Origin: Stieleria sp. JC731
GTDB lineage: Bacteria > Planctomycetota > Planctomycetia > Pirellulales > Pirellulaceae
Direction of reading: 5' to 3'
DNA: 64,000 nucleotides
Assembly: GCF_020966635.1 (NCBI RefSeq)
Contig: NZ_JAJKFQ010000011.1
Span: 682,001 to 746,000, forward strand
A program made the position numbers and the translations under genes. Below are positions 44,143 through 53,276 of the stretch, piece by piece. The notes under the pieces are model-generated. The model saw only the letters and a program-made list of their open reading frames with translations. It was not told where the DNA came from and searched no databases. The number at the start of each line of letters is the position of its first letter. Positions within the stretch are counted from its first letter, which is position 1.

Positions 44143-47100
44143 TTAGTTGTCGTCGCAAAGTCCGTCGACAAGACGAAGAAGTTTGTTTGCGTCAATCGGT
44201 TTGCTTAAATAATCATCGCAGCCGCTGGCAATACATCGGTTCGAATCGCCGTCCATTGCTTCTGCGGTCACCGCGATGATCGGACCATGAAAGTCCATTT
44301 TCCGGAGCCTTGAAGCTGTCCGGTATCCGTCAAGGCGAGGCATTTGCATATCGAGAATAATGCAATCGATAGTTTTGTTTGCTTGGACGGATTCGTTGTA
44401 TCGATCGATCGCGTCCAAGCCATCAACGGCCTCGACAACGGTCGCGCCTGCCTTGGTCAAGATTCGTTTGCTAAGCAAGCGAATGTCGGGTCGGTCGTCG
44501 ACAACCAAGATGCGTTTTTCCAAACGAATGTTGGCTACCGAGTACTCGCTGCGTTTTTGCACGGTCTCTTTGATCGGGCTGACCATCGTGACGCCTGGTA
44601 GCGGTGGCGCTTTGACTTGGAAGGTAAACGTGCTGCCTTCGCCGATCTTACTTTCGCAGTTGATCTCGCCGCCAAGTATGTTTGCTAGGCGTTGACTGAT
44701 CGCCAGGCCGAGACCCGTGCCACCAAACTGGCGATTGATACGCGCGTCACCTTGGGTGAAGGGTTCGAACAAAAGGTTTTGTTGCTTTTGTGTCATCCCG
44801 ATTCCTGTGTCGGAAACTTGGAATTCCAAGTACCCCTCGTCGCCTTCGATATAGCGTACCGTAACGGTGACACCGCCCTGTTTTGTAAACTTGATCGCGT
44901 TGCCGATAAGGTTGATCAAAATCTGCTTCAGTCGCTTTGGATCCGTTCGGATCACTTCCGGCAATAAGCCATCATATTGAACCTCAAGTTCCAATTGATT
45001 TTCGGCAGCACGAACGCTCATGATCGATTGAACGTCAGCGACTAGGCTAGCCGGTTCGAATCGTTGCCTCGCAATTTCGATTTTACCGGCTTCAATTTTG
45101 GAAAGATCCAAAATGTCGTTGATGATCTCGAGCAGATAGTAACCGTTGCGTCGAATGGTGCTGAGGTGTTCGTCGCGTTCGCGAGCATCGCCGGTCGACT
45201 GGGCCAACTCGGTGTAGCCCAAAATCGCAGTCATCGGCGTCCGAATTTCATGGCTCATGTTCGCTAGGAAGGCACTTTTGGAGACGTTGGCCTCTTCGGC
45301 AGCGCGGCGTGCTTCGTCCAGTTTTAGTTCGGTCAACTTGCGATCGGTGATGTCCAGTTCGACACCGATCAACTGCAATGGCGCGTCGTCTTCATCAATG
45401 CTGACGTGCGCCAATGCAAGAATCCAGCGTGTTTTGCTGTCCCGCACAACGCGATACTCTTCGCGAAAAGCGGTGCGGTCGTCCAAGCAGGCACACAGTT
45501 TCGATTCGACGCGTGCACGGTCCTCGGGGTGAATGCTTTCGATGAACGTCGCCAGAGAATCCGTTGGTCGCGATGCCAACTGGCCGCTCGAGGCTTCTTC
45601 ACCAAAACTTGAGAACCAACGATCCTCTCCAACATTCCACTGCCACAGTTTTAGGTCGGCAGCGTTGAGTGCTAAGCGTAACCGTTGTTCGCTTTTGCGA
45701 ATTTGTGCTTGCTGAACGATCGATTCGGTAACGTCCTGTCCTGTCGCGACGACAAACTGAATCTCACCGTCATCTCCGATGGCCGGCTGATAGATGAAGT
45801 CTGTGTACCGAAGAATTCCACCGGGACCGTTGAATGCGATCACCTCGCGATAGGGTTTACCTTGCAGGGCGTCTTTGAAGTGGTGTTGTAATTTGGTTTG
45901 GGAATCGGGGTGTCCGGTCCACCATGGCGTGTCCCAGAACTTGGTGCCCAAAACTTCATCGGAAGCAAAGCCGAATGGAACCGTCGCCGCTTCGTTGATA
46001 TCGATCAAGTTGCCTTCCAGATCGATGACGCCTGTATAAAAGAAACTTTGGTCGAACAGGACGCGAAGCTTGCTTTCGGCAGAACTGATTTGCGTTAACG
46101 CTTCGGCAAGTTTCTGAGTTTCGCGTAAAAGGTAAACTTGGTTTTCCTTCAGCCGCTGTTCGTATCTTTTTCGATGCGTCACGTCCGTGGCCAACACATA
46201 CACACCGATCTGGTTTTCATCGGTATCGAATTCCGGGATGAACGTGACATCCTTGATGACGGATCCGCCGTCTTGAAGCAGTGGTAGCTCAAATTTGCAA
46301 CGTTCACCGGCAAGCGAACGCATCAGGTTCGACTGCAGCGACTTGTAGGTCTCTTCGCCAAGGATTTCGAACACGGATTTCCCAACGGCTTCATCGACGG
46401 TGCAGGAAAACTGTGCCGCGAAGGCTTCGTTGGCAAATTGAATTTTCTCTTCCGTGTCGATCAATGCGATCAGTGCCGGCATCGCATCGGTGACCGAACG
46501 CAGTTGACGAGACTTCGCTTTGAGTCTTCGTTCGATTCGCTTTTGATCGGTGATGTCCATGATCGCACCGATCAACAGGGTTGGATTGCCCTGCGAATCT
46601 CGCTCGACTGATCCGTCGCCGCAAACCCAAAGCCACTTGCCACCCTGATGTCGCATACGACATTCGATGTGGTAATCATCGCATCGACCGACCAGAGTCT
46701 TTTGAATCTCTCGCTCGACTTTTTCGGTGTCATCGGGATGCACCAGCTCACGAAACGCACCGAATGTTCCGCCGAATTCCTCGTTGCCAAATCCCAATAA
46801 CTGATGCAACGAATCAGACCAGGTCACCAGGTCACTGCCGATGTCCCACTTCCACGTTCCCAATCCACCTGCGGTGAGTGCGATTTCAACTTCGCGTCGG
46901 GACCGCGCTAACGAGCGTTCGAGTTGACGTCGTTCGGTAGCATCCCATGCCACGCCAATTAGGCTCGTTTTTCCATCGGAGTCACGGATGTACTTGCCAC
47001 GCATGACGATCCAGTTGACGCGTTTGGGATCACGTCGGACTCGGAATTCAGCGTTGTACTCGGTGCAATTGGTGCAAGCGTCTGCAACACGTTTGCGTAC

Positions 47101-47700
47101 CTCGGCCGCGTCATTCTCGTGAATCTGGGAAAACAGCTGCTCGCCATGCGTCAACGATCCGGGACGTTTTCCGAACAGACTGCAAAAGACTTCGCTGGCG
47201 ATCAATTCGTCGGTTTGTGGATCGAGATCGAACACACCCATGCTGGAGGCCTGCGTCGCGAGAGCCAAACGCTGCCGCTTGTCCTCCACATTCCGACGCA
47301 ATGAGTCAACCTGAGTCACGTCTTCAAAAGTGACCAAGTATCGCGGTTCGGAATCACCTAGATCGCTGATGCTGCTAAAATCCGCTTCAGATTCCGCTGC
47401 AATCTGTTGGACGAGGACTTGCAGATGTCGACGCGAATTTCCGTCAAACCACGATCCGGTCGCACTTGCCGAATTTCCAGAGTTCAGCGTAGTCGCTAGG
47501 GGCTGGTCCAGGATTTCAAGGATTGCGGACGGCAGCGTGGCAGAAAGTTGTTGGCCAAGAAGATCCTCATTGACAAATCCATCGAAGTGACCATGCCGGT
47601 CGATAATCTGTCGCGTCTGATCGATCACGATCGCGGCGGGGGCAAATTGCTGAAGCAACTTGCTACGCATCAGTTCGCCGCAGTCGCCTTCACGCTTCAT
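44143..47700 (-). CDS. Multi-PAS hybrid histidine kinase with C-terminal receiver
   Basis: An 1185-aa sensor kinase without membrane segments, so it probably senses in the cytoplasm. The N-terminal module (about 11-130; MRSKLLQQFAPAAIVIDQTR) resembles the PAS-like module found between CheR and kinase in CheB/CheR fusions. Several PAS/PAC domains follow (about 140-790). Then HisKA with the phosphorylated His in NMSHEIRTPMTAI (about 815), HATPase (NLIGNAIKFT, DTGIGMTQ, FGGTGLGLAIS), and a receiver (about 1060-1180) with ILVVDDRP, the acceptor Asp in IILDMQMPRLDG (about 1115) and the Lys in YLSKP. It lies upstream of the pseudo-receiver/ANTAR pair on the same strand. ATG 47700 has no visible ribosome-binding site; ATG 47670 is an alternative. 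Confidence 0.93.
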   Translation of the reverse strand: MKREGDCGELMRSKLLQQFAPAAIVIDQTRQIIDRHGHFDGFVNEDLLGQQLSATLPSAILEILDQPLATTLNSGNSASATGSWFDGNSRRHLQVLVQQIAAESEADFSSISDLGDSEPRYLVTFEDVTQVDSLRRNVEDKRQRLALATQASSMGVFDLDPQTDELIASEVFCSLFGKRPGSLTHGEQLFSQIHENDAAEVRKRVADACTNCTEYNAEFRVRRDPKRVNWIVMRGKYIRDSDGKTSLIGVAWDATERRQLERSLARSRREVEIALTAGGLGTWKWDIGSDLVTWSDSLHQLLGFGNEEFGGTFGAFRELVHPDDTEKVEREIQKTLVGRCDDYHIECRMRHQGGKWLWVCGDGSVERDSQGNPTLLIGAIMDITDQKRIERRLKAKSRQLRSVTDAMPALIALIDTEEKIQFANEAFAAQFSCTVDEAVGKSVFEILGEETYKSLQSNLMRSLAGERCKFELPLLQDGGSVIKDVTFIPEFDTDENQIGVYVLATDVTHRKRYEQRLKENQVYLLRETQKLAEALTQISSAESKLRVLFDQSFFYTGVIDLEGNLIDINEAATVPFGFASDEVLGTKFWDTPWWTGHPDSQTKLQHHFKDALQGKPYREVIAFNGPGGILRYTDFIYQPAIGDDGEIQFVVATGQDVTESIVQQAQIRKSEQRLRLALNAADLKLWQWNVGEDRWFSSFGEEASSGQLASRPTDSLATFIESIHPEDRARVESKLCACLDDRTAFREEYRVVRDSKTRWILALAHVSIDEDDAPLQLIGVELDITDRKLTELKLDEARRAAEEANVSKSAFLANMSHEIRTPMTAILGYTELAQSTGDARERDEHLSTIRRNGYYLLEIINDILDLSKIEAGKIEIARQRFEPASLVADVQSIMSVRAAENQLELEVQYDGLLPEVIRTDPKRLKQILINLIGNAIKFTKQGGVTVTVRYIEGDEGYLEFQVSDTGIGMTQKQQNLLFEPFTQGDARINRQFGGTGLGLAISQRLANILGGEINCESKIGEGSTFTFQVKAPPLPGVTMVSPIKETVQKRSEYSVANIRLEKRILVVDDRPDIRLLSKRILTKAGATVVEAVDGLDAIDRYNESVQANKTIDCIILDMQMPRLDGYRTASRLRKMDFHGPIIAVTAEAMDGDSNRCIASGCDDYLSKPIDANKLLRLVDGLCDDN

Positions 47701-47721
47701 GTCGATTAAAAGTTGATGCTA

Positions 47722-47757
47722 CAAAAAAAGGATCGCGGCTGACGCTTCGCCGCGATC
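47722..47757 (-). terminator. Intrinsic terminator of the second AI-2E permease gene
   Basis: Read on the minus strand: GATCGCGGC (47757-47749), a short loop, GCCGCGATC (47739-47731), C and then seven T (47729-47723). A 9-bp GC-rich stem followed by a T-run, 137 bases after the permease stop and before the kinase start. It separates the two transcripts. Confidence 0.87.
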
Positions 47758-47893
47758 TCGAAAACTGTTTAGCTAATTTAGAGCAGACGCCAACGAGTGA
47801 CCACACCGGAGGGCGATGATTCTCGGTGAAGGTCAAGTTCGAGTGGACTGTCAGGGGGGCTGATAACCGAGCCTAGCACCAACCGCGAGAAAG

Positions 47894-49084
47894 TTACCCG
47901 TCGGGATTCACCTTCAAACCGATTGCCAAGCCTGGGTCGGGAACGCGCCGATTTTGCTTTTCCTCATCCGATTGACGTTTTCCACCAAGGAATTCGGCAA
48001 TGCCGCGGGAGCATTCGTAGTGTTCGCTAGCCATTCGGATCGCTATCAGGATAGGTACCGATAGCAACACACCAGCAAGTCCCCACATCCACCCCCAGAA
48101 AACCGTTGCGATGAAGACTAAAACCGGATTCATTTGCATGGACCGCCCAAGGACGGTGGGGGTAATGAACTGGCCTTCGATCGTTGTCAGCATCAAAAAG
48201 GTCGACGTGATGATGATCGCGTAGTACAGCGGATCAAAAGTCAAAAGTGCGACGACGAAGATGATCGCCGAACCGGCGAACGCACCTAAAACAGGAACAA
48301 AGTTGAACACACATGCCATTACGCCCCACAAGAGTGGCGTGGGCATGCCCAACAACCACATCGCGATCGATACACAAACACCCAAGATGATGTTGATCGT
48401 GGTGACATGCGCAAGATAGAGACTCAATCCGTCTTGCACACCATCGATCGCGGCGAAGAAATTTCGCTTCGTTCGAAAGTCAGGAAGCGTGTGAAGCATG
48501 TTTCTTATCAAGTCGTCGCCAAAGGCCAGCAGAAAGTACAGAAGCACGATGGTGACGATGACTAACGAAACGAAGTTCCCGGTTCCGCTAATGAACGTCA
48601 GATTGGCGTTCCAATTTGGTTGCTTAATCTCAACCGGGACCGGCGCCTCGGAAATGTCTTTTTCACGTTCCTCTTCTGCCAACTTCGTGGTCGCGTCACT
48701 AACGGCGTCCAGCTTATTGAAGACGAAACTCAGCCGCTCTTTGACGTTGTCGACATATTCAGGGGCTTGGTCTAGAGTTTGCCTTGCGGGCTCCATCACC
48801 AAGTAAGCTGGGATCACAGTAATGACAATGCTGGTTCCCAAAATTAAGCCTGATGCGACAGACGATGGGATACCAAGGTGTCGTCCACGTCGGACAAGAG
48901 GTCGAAGAGTGAGATAGGCAAACGCAGCGATCAAGATGGGAATGATCAGCGTGCGGGCGAAGTACAACGCATATAAGACAAGCATCGAGGCGCACACGAT
49001 GTTTGCTTTCGCACTTGGTAATCGCTTGGGCTTGGCGATTGCGTCAGGGGCAGAAGATTGATTCGATCCTTTGTCGTCTGGCAT
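47894..49084 (-). CDS. AI-2E family transporter (copy 2)
   Basis: A 396-aa permease. Charged N-terminus, a first membrane block (ANIVCASMLVLYALYFARTL; PILIAAFAYLTLRPLV) and a soluble insert (about 105-155), then conserved late helices (INIILGVCVSIAMWLLGMPT; LLWGVMACVFNFVPVLGAFA; PVLVFIATVFWGWMWGLAGV). This copy is shorter than the one at 32.3 kb and closer to the usual family length. Substrate unknown. It ends in a strong terminator; the UbiB-like kinase gene lies upstream on the same strand, 157 bp away. Confidence 0.9.
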   Translation of the reverse strand: MPDDKGSNQSSAPDAIAKPKRLPSAKANIVCASMLVLYALYFARTLIIPILIAAFAYLTLRPLVRRGRHLGIPSSVASGLILGTSIVITVIPAYLVMEPARQTLDQAPEYVDNVKERLSFVFNKLDAVSDATTKLAEEEREKDISEAPVPVEIKQPNWNANLTFISGTGNFVSLVIVTIVLLYFLLAFGDDLIRNMLHTLPDFRTKRNFFAAIDGVQDGLSLYLAHVTTINIILGVCVSIAMWLLGMPTPLLWGVMACVFNFVPVLGAFAGSAIIFVVALLTFDPLYYAIIITSTFLMLTTIEGQFITPTVLGRSMQMNPVLVFIATVFWGWMWGLAGVLLSVPILIAIRMASEHYECSRGIAEFLGGKRQSDEEKQNRRVPDPGLAIGLKVNPDG

Positions 49085-49241
49085 GGATCAGTCCCTGTGC
49101 TGTTGATTGAACATGAGCGATAGCGTCGAAGCGAACTACGTCTGGGAAACTTGTGCGTGTGTCGATTATTCGTTCCACAAGTCGAACCGATCCAGATTCA
49201 ACGATCGGAAGTCGGCCCATCTTGCGTCACAAATTGTGCTG

Positions 49242-50924
49242 TTACGTTCGGTCGGAAAAGTTTGCTTGGTAAATCAGAATGCAACCGATAATCGACGAGA
49301 GTAGGAACATAGATGTTGCTAAGGCGGGATAGCCGAACAACATCCAATCGGTCTTCAGTTGCATGATGATCGAAGCCCCAACGATCATCGAGGCTACGAT
49401 TAGCCCTGATGTGATGCGGTTGGCAATCTTATGAACGCCCGAGAGCAGCATCGCTTCATCGATCGCGTCAACGTTGACCCGCAGTTGGTTTTCCGACAGT
49501 AGCCGAGTAATCCGATTTACCCGCTCGGGCAGGTGAGATGCCAATTCTGCTGATTCAAGCAAAGCTGCGGCGACGCGTCCTGGCTTCGCTTGCTCCTTTG
49601 CACGGTTGAGCAGCAAGGTTGCTGTGCGTGCACGAATCATTTGATGAATGTCGAATCGTGGGTTCAGCAAATAGAGCGTGGTTTCAAGTTGTAAGAACGC
49701 TTTGCTTAGCAGTATCAGCTCGAACGGCATTGTCAGCCCGTTCTGACCCGCGATGGAAAGAAAACGAACGAGGGTATGACCAACGGACATCGACTCGAAT
49801 CTGCCACCAGAGCTGGCGACGACCCTCGCGCCTTCGACCCGGAATTTTTCAGCGTCGAAGTCTTCGTCGGCATGCCCAATTTCCTGGGCTATCGTTGCAG
49901 CCCGCTCGCCTTCCTGCTCCCCAAACGCTAGCAGTAAAGAACCTAACTTTCTTCGCATCATCGGGGGCAGTTCAATCACCATTCCGGCGTCGATTAACGC
50001 CATTTCGGCGTGTTCTTCGCAAGAGTTGCTCTGTTGCTCCTCTTGCCCATCCGACGTGAGCAACATCAAATTGCCTGGGTGCGGATCGGCATGGAACACA
50101 CCATCGACAAGGATCTGTTTTAAGTAGGCGTTTACCAAGTCTTGCGCAATCTTTTCGCAGTTGCGTTCGATTAGAACTGAACCGCTTGCGTCCTTGATTG
50201 GGACTCCCGAAACGTATTCCATCACGAGAACGTCTTCGGCGACCAGTTGTGGAACCGGGCGTGGAATACAGATTGACGGATAGTCCGCTAGGTTTTCGCC
50301 GAGTGTGATCAGGTGGTCGGCTTCACGGCGAAAATCGATTTCGGACTCGAAGGCATATTCGACTGCCTTGATCAATGCGCCAAACCGAAATTGTTTGCCC
50401 ACTGACGTTTCTCGATCAACGAACTCGGCAATCCTTTTCAGGCTCCGGATCTGTTGTTCTATTTCGGCCGTTATGCCAGGTCGACGGACTTTGACAACGA
50501 CATCACGACCGTCTCGCAGTTTTGCGCGGTGAACTTGTCCCAACGAAGCCGATGCAAGAGGACGCTCGTCAATTGAAGCGAACAACTGGTTCGGCTTCGC
50601 GTCAAATCGACTCGAAATCAGCTCTTCGATTTGATCCCATGGAAGCGGATTGACGTTGTCTTGAAGCCGTGCAAAAGCCTCGATGTATTCACGTGGGACG
50701 ATGTCGTCACGGGTGCTGACGATCTGCGCTAACTTCACATAGGCACAACCTAGTTTTTCAATGTCGGAAGCGAGTTGCTCAGCCGATTCACATGCTGCAG
50801 CACTGTCGGAGCTTTGGTCGTGACGGAGCCCCATCAGCCTAGCCACGTCGGTCAATCCGTGGCGTAGAAGCAGCGAAGTCAAAGCGGCATACTGTTTCCC
50901 GTCTTCTTTCAACAATTGAATCAT
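49242..50924 (-). CDS. UbiB/ABC1 (AarF) family protein kinase-like protein
   Basis: A 560-aa atypical kinase of the UbiB/ADCK family, in other organisms tied to ubiquinone synthesis or lipid handling. Motifs: ASASLGQVH (Ala-rich loop, about 127-135), VVVKVRRPG (ATP-binding Lys), EIDFRREADH, VLVMEYVSG, FHADPHPGNL (catalytic loop). Two C-terminal membrane helices (ITSGLIVASMIVGASIIMQL; LATSMFLLSSIIGCILIYQA) anchor it. Odd points: the family KxGQ signature reads KLAQ, and the metal-binding DFG reads DAG (LIDAGM). Planctomycetes generally use menaquinone, so a role outside ubiquinone synthesis is likely. Confidence 0.92.
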   Translation of the reverse strand: MIQLLKEDGKQYAALTSLLLRHGLTDVARLMGLRHDQSSDSAAACESAEQLASDIEKLGCAYVKLAQIVSTRDDIVPREYIEAFARLQDNVNPLPWDQIEELISSRFDAKPNQLFASIDERPLASASLGQVHRAKLRDGRDVVVKVRRPGITAEIEQQIRSLKRIAEFVDRETSVGKQFRFGALIKAVEYAFESEIDFRREADHLITLGENLADYPSICIPRPVPQLVAEDVLVMEYVSGVPIKDASGSVLIERNCEKIAQDLVNAYLKQILVDGVFHADPHPGNLMLLTSDGQEEQQSNSCEEHAEMALIDAGMVIELPPMMRRKLGSLLLAFGEQEGERAATIAQEIGHADEDFDAEKFRVEGARVVASSGGRFESMSVGHTLVRFLSIAGQNGLTMPFELILLSKAFLQLETTLYLLNPRFDIHQMIRARTATLLLNRAKEQAKPGRVAAALLESAELASHLPERVNRITRLLSENQLRVNVDAIDEAMLLSGVHKIANRITSGLIVASMIVGASIIMQLKTDWMLFGYPALATSMFLLSSIIGCILIYQANFSDRT

Positions 50925-51327
50925 CTGAATGTCTTAACCGTCTTTATGTTCCAACCTGCCGTAGCGTTGCCTGATTTCGCGACGTCCGGTGATGGGTAAA
51001 CAGTTCGTTGCGACGCTTCGGTAGCTAGCTGCGGCACATTGCGGAATGGGCAATGTTTCGCGCGACTTAGGAAGTTGGATACCGAGCTAGGAAAACGACC
51101 AAACGCGGAAAGTCCACGCTCGTCGATAGATGGCAGCTTGGCAGGTTGCGAATCTGAGATGATTGATGCTCAGAGCTTCGCATTGCCTATGCCGCCCCAA
51201 TAAGATGTCGAGTCGATGTAGCTACGCTCGCCAGAGCGTGGGGCTTGGATATCACCACCGTCTGACGACGGTAGCTACATCACTTCGACGTATGGCTGCA
51301 CGATCACATGTGATCATCGCAGGCAAA
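50925..51327. other. Gap between UbiB and DUF1328 genes with an inverted repeat
   Basis: 403 bp with no credible gene. It contains a 67-bp inverted-repeat element at 51215-51281, listed separately. Confidence 0.5.
51215..51281. repeat. Inverted-repeat element with GATGTAGCTAC ends
   Basis: GATGTAGCTAC (51215-51225) and its exact reverse complement (51271-51281) enclose two small hairpins, CGCTC-GCCA-GAGCG and CCGTC-TGAC-GACGG. A different repeat family from the AACCG/TGAGCC arrays; one copy in this window. Confidence 0.65.
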
Positions 51328-51492
51328 CTAGACGGCGGTGCGGCGTCCCATGATCAGGCTGACGATGAACAGCACCAGGAACACGAAGAACAAAATCTTC
51401 GCGACACCGGCTGCACCGGCAGCGAGTCCACCAAAACCAAAGACAGCGGCGATCAAAGCGATAACGAAAAATACGGCGGCCCAGTAAAGCAT
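51328..51492 (-). CDS. DUF1328 (YtjA) family small membrane protein
   Basis: 54 aa, two membrane helices: [20 protein letters not shown] and [24 protein letters not shown] (here [20 protein letters not shown]), joined by GGLAAGAAG, the family signature. ATG 51492 with GAGG seven bases upstream is chosen over the longer frame to 51603. Members are induced by stress in many bacteria; function unknown. A sigma-54 promoter candidate lies 96 bp upstream. Confidence 0.93.
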   Translation of the reverse strand: MLYWAAVFFVIALIAAVFGFGGLAAGAAGVAKILFFVFLVLFIVSLIMGRRTAV

Positions 51493-51587
51493 GGGAGTCC
51501 TCAAAGGAGTAGGAGTAAGCGAGTCGCATCGAATTGATGGCTCGAACAGTGACAAGCCTTGTGGCTCGTTCGTGATGGAGCGGAATC

Positions 51588-51603
51588 GCAAACGCCGGGC
51601 CAA
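51588..51603 (-). promoter_or_regulatory. Sigma-54 promoter candidate for the DUF1328 gene
   Basis: Minus-strand TTGGCCCGGCGTTTGC matches TGGCAC-N5-TTGC with one change (A to C) and exact spacing. The leader to the start codon would be about 85 bases. Confidence 0.68.
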
Positions 51604-51865
51604 TTGCTAAGTTCAGCCCGCCGAAACTTGCGAGATACCGTTTTTCGCCGATTGAGATTGATTTGTATGGTCGATGAGCGACCATGTTGATTCAGGTATC
51701 TGGGATGTAGCGATCGTTGATTAACCATCAAATCACGATCAGGTCTATCGCGAATCACGTTTCGGTCTGTGGGCCATGTTTAGGCGTGGCTCGAAACAGC
51801 CAATGGAAGAATGTTGGCCCTGACATTGCCCCTGTTTGTTCCAGGCTGGGGATCGATGTCGTGAG

Positions 51866-51881
51866 TTGGCATGAAATATGC
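51866..51881 (+). promoter_or_regulatory. Sigma-54 promoter candidate for the single-domain response regulator
   Basis: TTGGCATGAAATATGC has GG-N10-GC spacing; deviations are C to T at the end of the -24 box and T to A at the start of the -12 box. It lies 36 bases before the ATG at 51917, leaving a short leader that includes the GGAG. Confidence 0.68.
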
Positions 51882-51916
51882 TCGTAGGGAATTGGACCAC
51901 AGACACCGGAGAATCG

Positions 51917-52360
51917 ATGTTCCCAAAGCATTCACACGACCGCTGTTTCGACACTTCAGCACCAAAGCGGGTGCTGGTAGTGGACGATTTACCAGCAAGT
52001 CGTTTGCTATTGCTTCGGGTGCTCACTTCACTCAGCTATGACGTTTCACTCGCCTCTGATGGTGATGAAGCTTGGCGTCTGATGGTCTCCCGCCGTCCGT
52101 TCGACTTGATTTTGACAGACCTGGAGATGCCTTCGCTCAACGGGCTTCAGCTCACACGAAAGATGCGACAATGCGGTCGTGCTGATATCTGCGAAAAGCC
52201 CGTCATCATTCACAGCTCAACAGACCCTGCTCAGTTGCGTGATCCGATTGCCTCGGATCCATTGACGTTCTGCCTGCCAAAGCCACTTGAAGTTACTCGC
52301 CTGAAAGAGATGCTTGGTCGTGTGCAGGCGACTTCTGAAGACGTTGCCGCGGAAGCTTAA
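51917..52360 (+). CDS. Single-domain (CheY-like) response regulator
   Basis: 147 aa. ATG 51917 is chosen because GGAG lies six bases upstream and a sigma-54-type promoter ends 36 bases before it; an upstream in-frame TTG-type start at 51878 would fall inside that promoter's downstream edge. The receiver has VLVVDDLPAS (acidic pair), the acceptor Asp in DLILTDLEMPSLNG, and the Lys in FCLPKPLEV. No output domain follows, so it works by protein contact or phospho-relay. The hybrid kinase at 44-47.7 kb is a possible partner. Confidence 0.9.
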   Translation: MFPKHSHDRCFDTSAPKRVLVVDDLPASRLLLLRVLTSLSYDVSLASDGDEAWRLMVSRRPFDLILTDLEMPSLNGLQLTRKMRQCGRADICEKPVIIHSSTDPAQLRDPIASDPLTFCLPKPLEVTRLKEMLGRVQATSEDVAAEA

Positions 52361-52631
52361 CTCGCACTGCGATCTATCGTTTATCGATCGCCGACACCAT
52401 CCGGCTTCCCTGTGAAGAATATCTCGGCGGTATCTATAAAAGTGCGGCCAGCCGTTGTCGCACGGAAGGAGTACAACGACTGGCACGCGACGGTGACGGG
52501 CGATGGCTGCGCACCAGTCACCGTGGGGCGTGTACGCCAATTAGTCAGGCCGCTAAAGGGAGTTGTTCGCGGCTGGTAAGAGTTGAACTTGCCTGCGAAC
52601 CTAGCGAGCGCCTGGTGGCTACGCCATCGTT

Positions 52632-53114
52632 CTAAAGGGCCAATGCCGCATTGATCGCATCGTCGGGGCTCGGGCGTTCACCTTGCAGGTAGGCCTTACC
52701 TGCTTTGATCAGGTACTTAAGCCCTTGTACGCCTGAATTGTCCCAGTATTCACCGCGCACGGGGTCGACACGCAACAGGATGATCGAGGGGTCCGCCTTG
52801 CCTTCAGGAAACCAGACCTTGAACGCTTCGCTCCAAAGTTGCTCAATCTTCTGCCTGTCTTCGACGGCTTGGCATTGACCGGAGATCGAGACGAACTTGC
52901 TGGAGCTTTGCATCGTAACGGCGACATCTTGATCCAGCATCAGATCGGCGATTTTTCCTGAACTTCGGTCGCTAACAAACCAAAGTGTTCCGTCGTCCTC
53001 AACCTCGGCAATCGCCATTGGTCGAGCGTCAAGTTCGCCTTGGCTGGTACGAGTTGTCAGCATCGCGTTGCGAAAATCGCCGATAAGGTCAAGAAGTTTT
53101 TGATGAGTATCCAT
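52632..53114 (-). CDS. Pyridoxamine-5'-phosphate-oxidase-like flavoprotein (general stress protein 26 type)
   Basis: 160 aa from ATG 53114 (MDTHQKLLDLIGDFRNAMLT); a TTG at 53138 extends the frame by eight codons. The FMN-binding split-barrel fold is visible in RNAMLTTRTSQGELDARPMA, GTLWFVSDRSSGKIADLMLD and VAVTMQSSSKFVSISGQ. The C-terminal half has IEQLWSEAFKVWFPEGKADP and LLRVDPVRGEYWD, as in the GSP26 family. Probably binds FMN or F420; substrate unknown. A perfect-consensus sigma-54 candidate lies 104-119 bp upstream. Confidence 0.9.
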   Translation of the reverse strand: MDTHQKLLDLIGDFRNAMLTTRTSQGELDARPMAIAEVEDDGTLWFVSDRSSGKIADLMLDQDVAVTMQSSSKFVSISGQCQAVEDRQKIEQLWSEAFKVWFPEGKADPSIILLRVDPVRGEYWDNSGVQGLKYLIKAGKAYLQGERPSPDDAINAALAL

Positions 53115-53217
53115 GGCACCATTTTCCGTTTGAGTCAATTGATTGACGGAAGGGCAGCGTCAACCGCGAGTCTTCGTCGATGCGGGAGCTGTCTTCCCAT
53201 AACGCTTGAAATGGTGT

Positions 53218-53233
53218 GCAAGCAATGTGCCAA
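53218..53233 (-). promoter_or_regulatory. Sigma-54 promoter candidate for the PNPOx-like gene
   Basis: Minus-strand TTGGCACATTGCTTGC matches TGGCAC-N5-TTGC at all conserved bases with exact spacing. It lies in the gap downstream of the SDR/DUF2867 gene, so the PNPOx-like gene has its own promoter. Confidence 0.8.
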
Positions 53234-53276
53234 TTGACGTTGCCATTGAACGCTGGAACGCGTTGGCGATTCGCGG

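Larger units (their letters stand above)
51493..51916. other. Divergent regulatory region with two opposite sigma-54 candidates
   Basis: 424 bp between the minus-strand DUF1328 gene and the plus-strand response-regulator gene. It carries one sigma-54 candidate for each gene (51588-51603 and 51866-51881). The space between them (about 260 bp) would suit enhancer sites for a shared activator; none was recognised. Confidence 0.6.

Noticed and set aside
47797-47813. Sigma-54 promoter for the hybrid kinase gene
   Set aside because: GG-N10-GC spacing is present, but both boxes (TGGTCA and TGGC) deviate from consensus.
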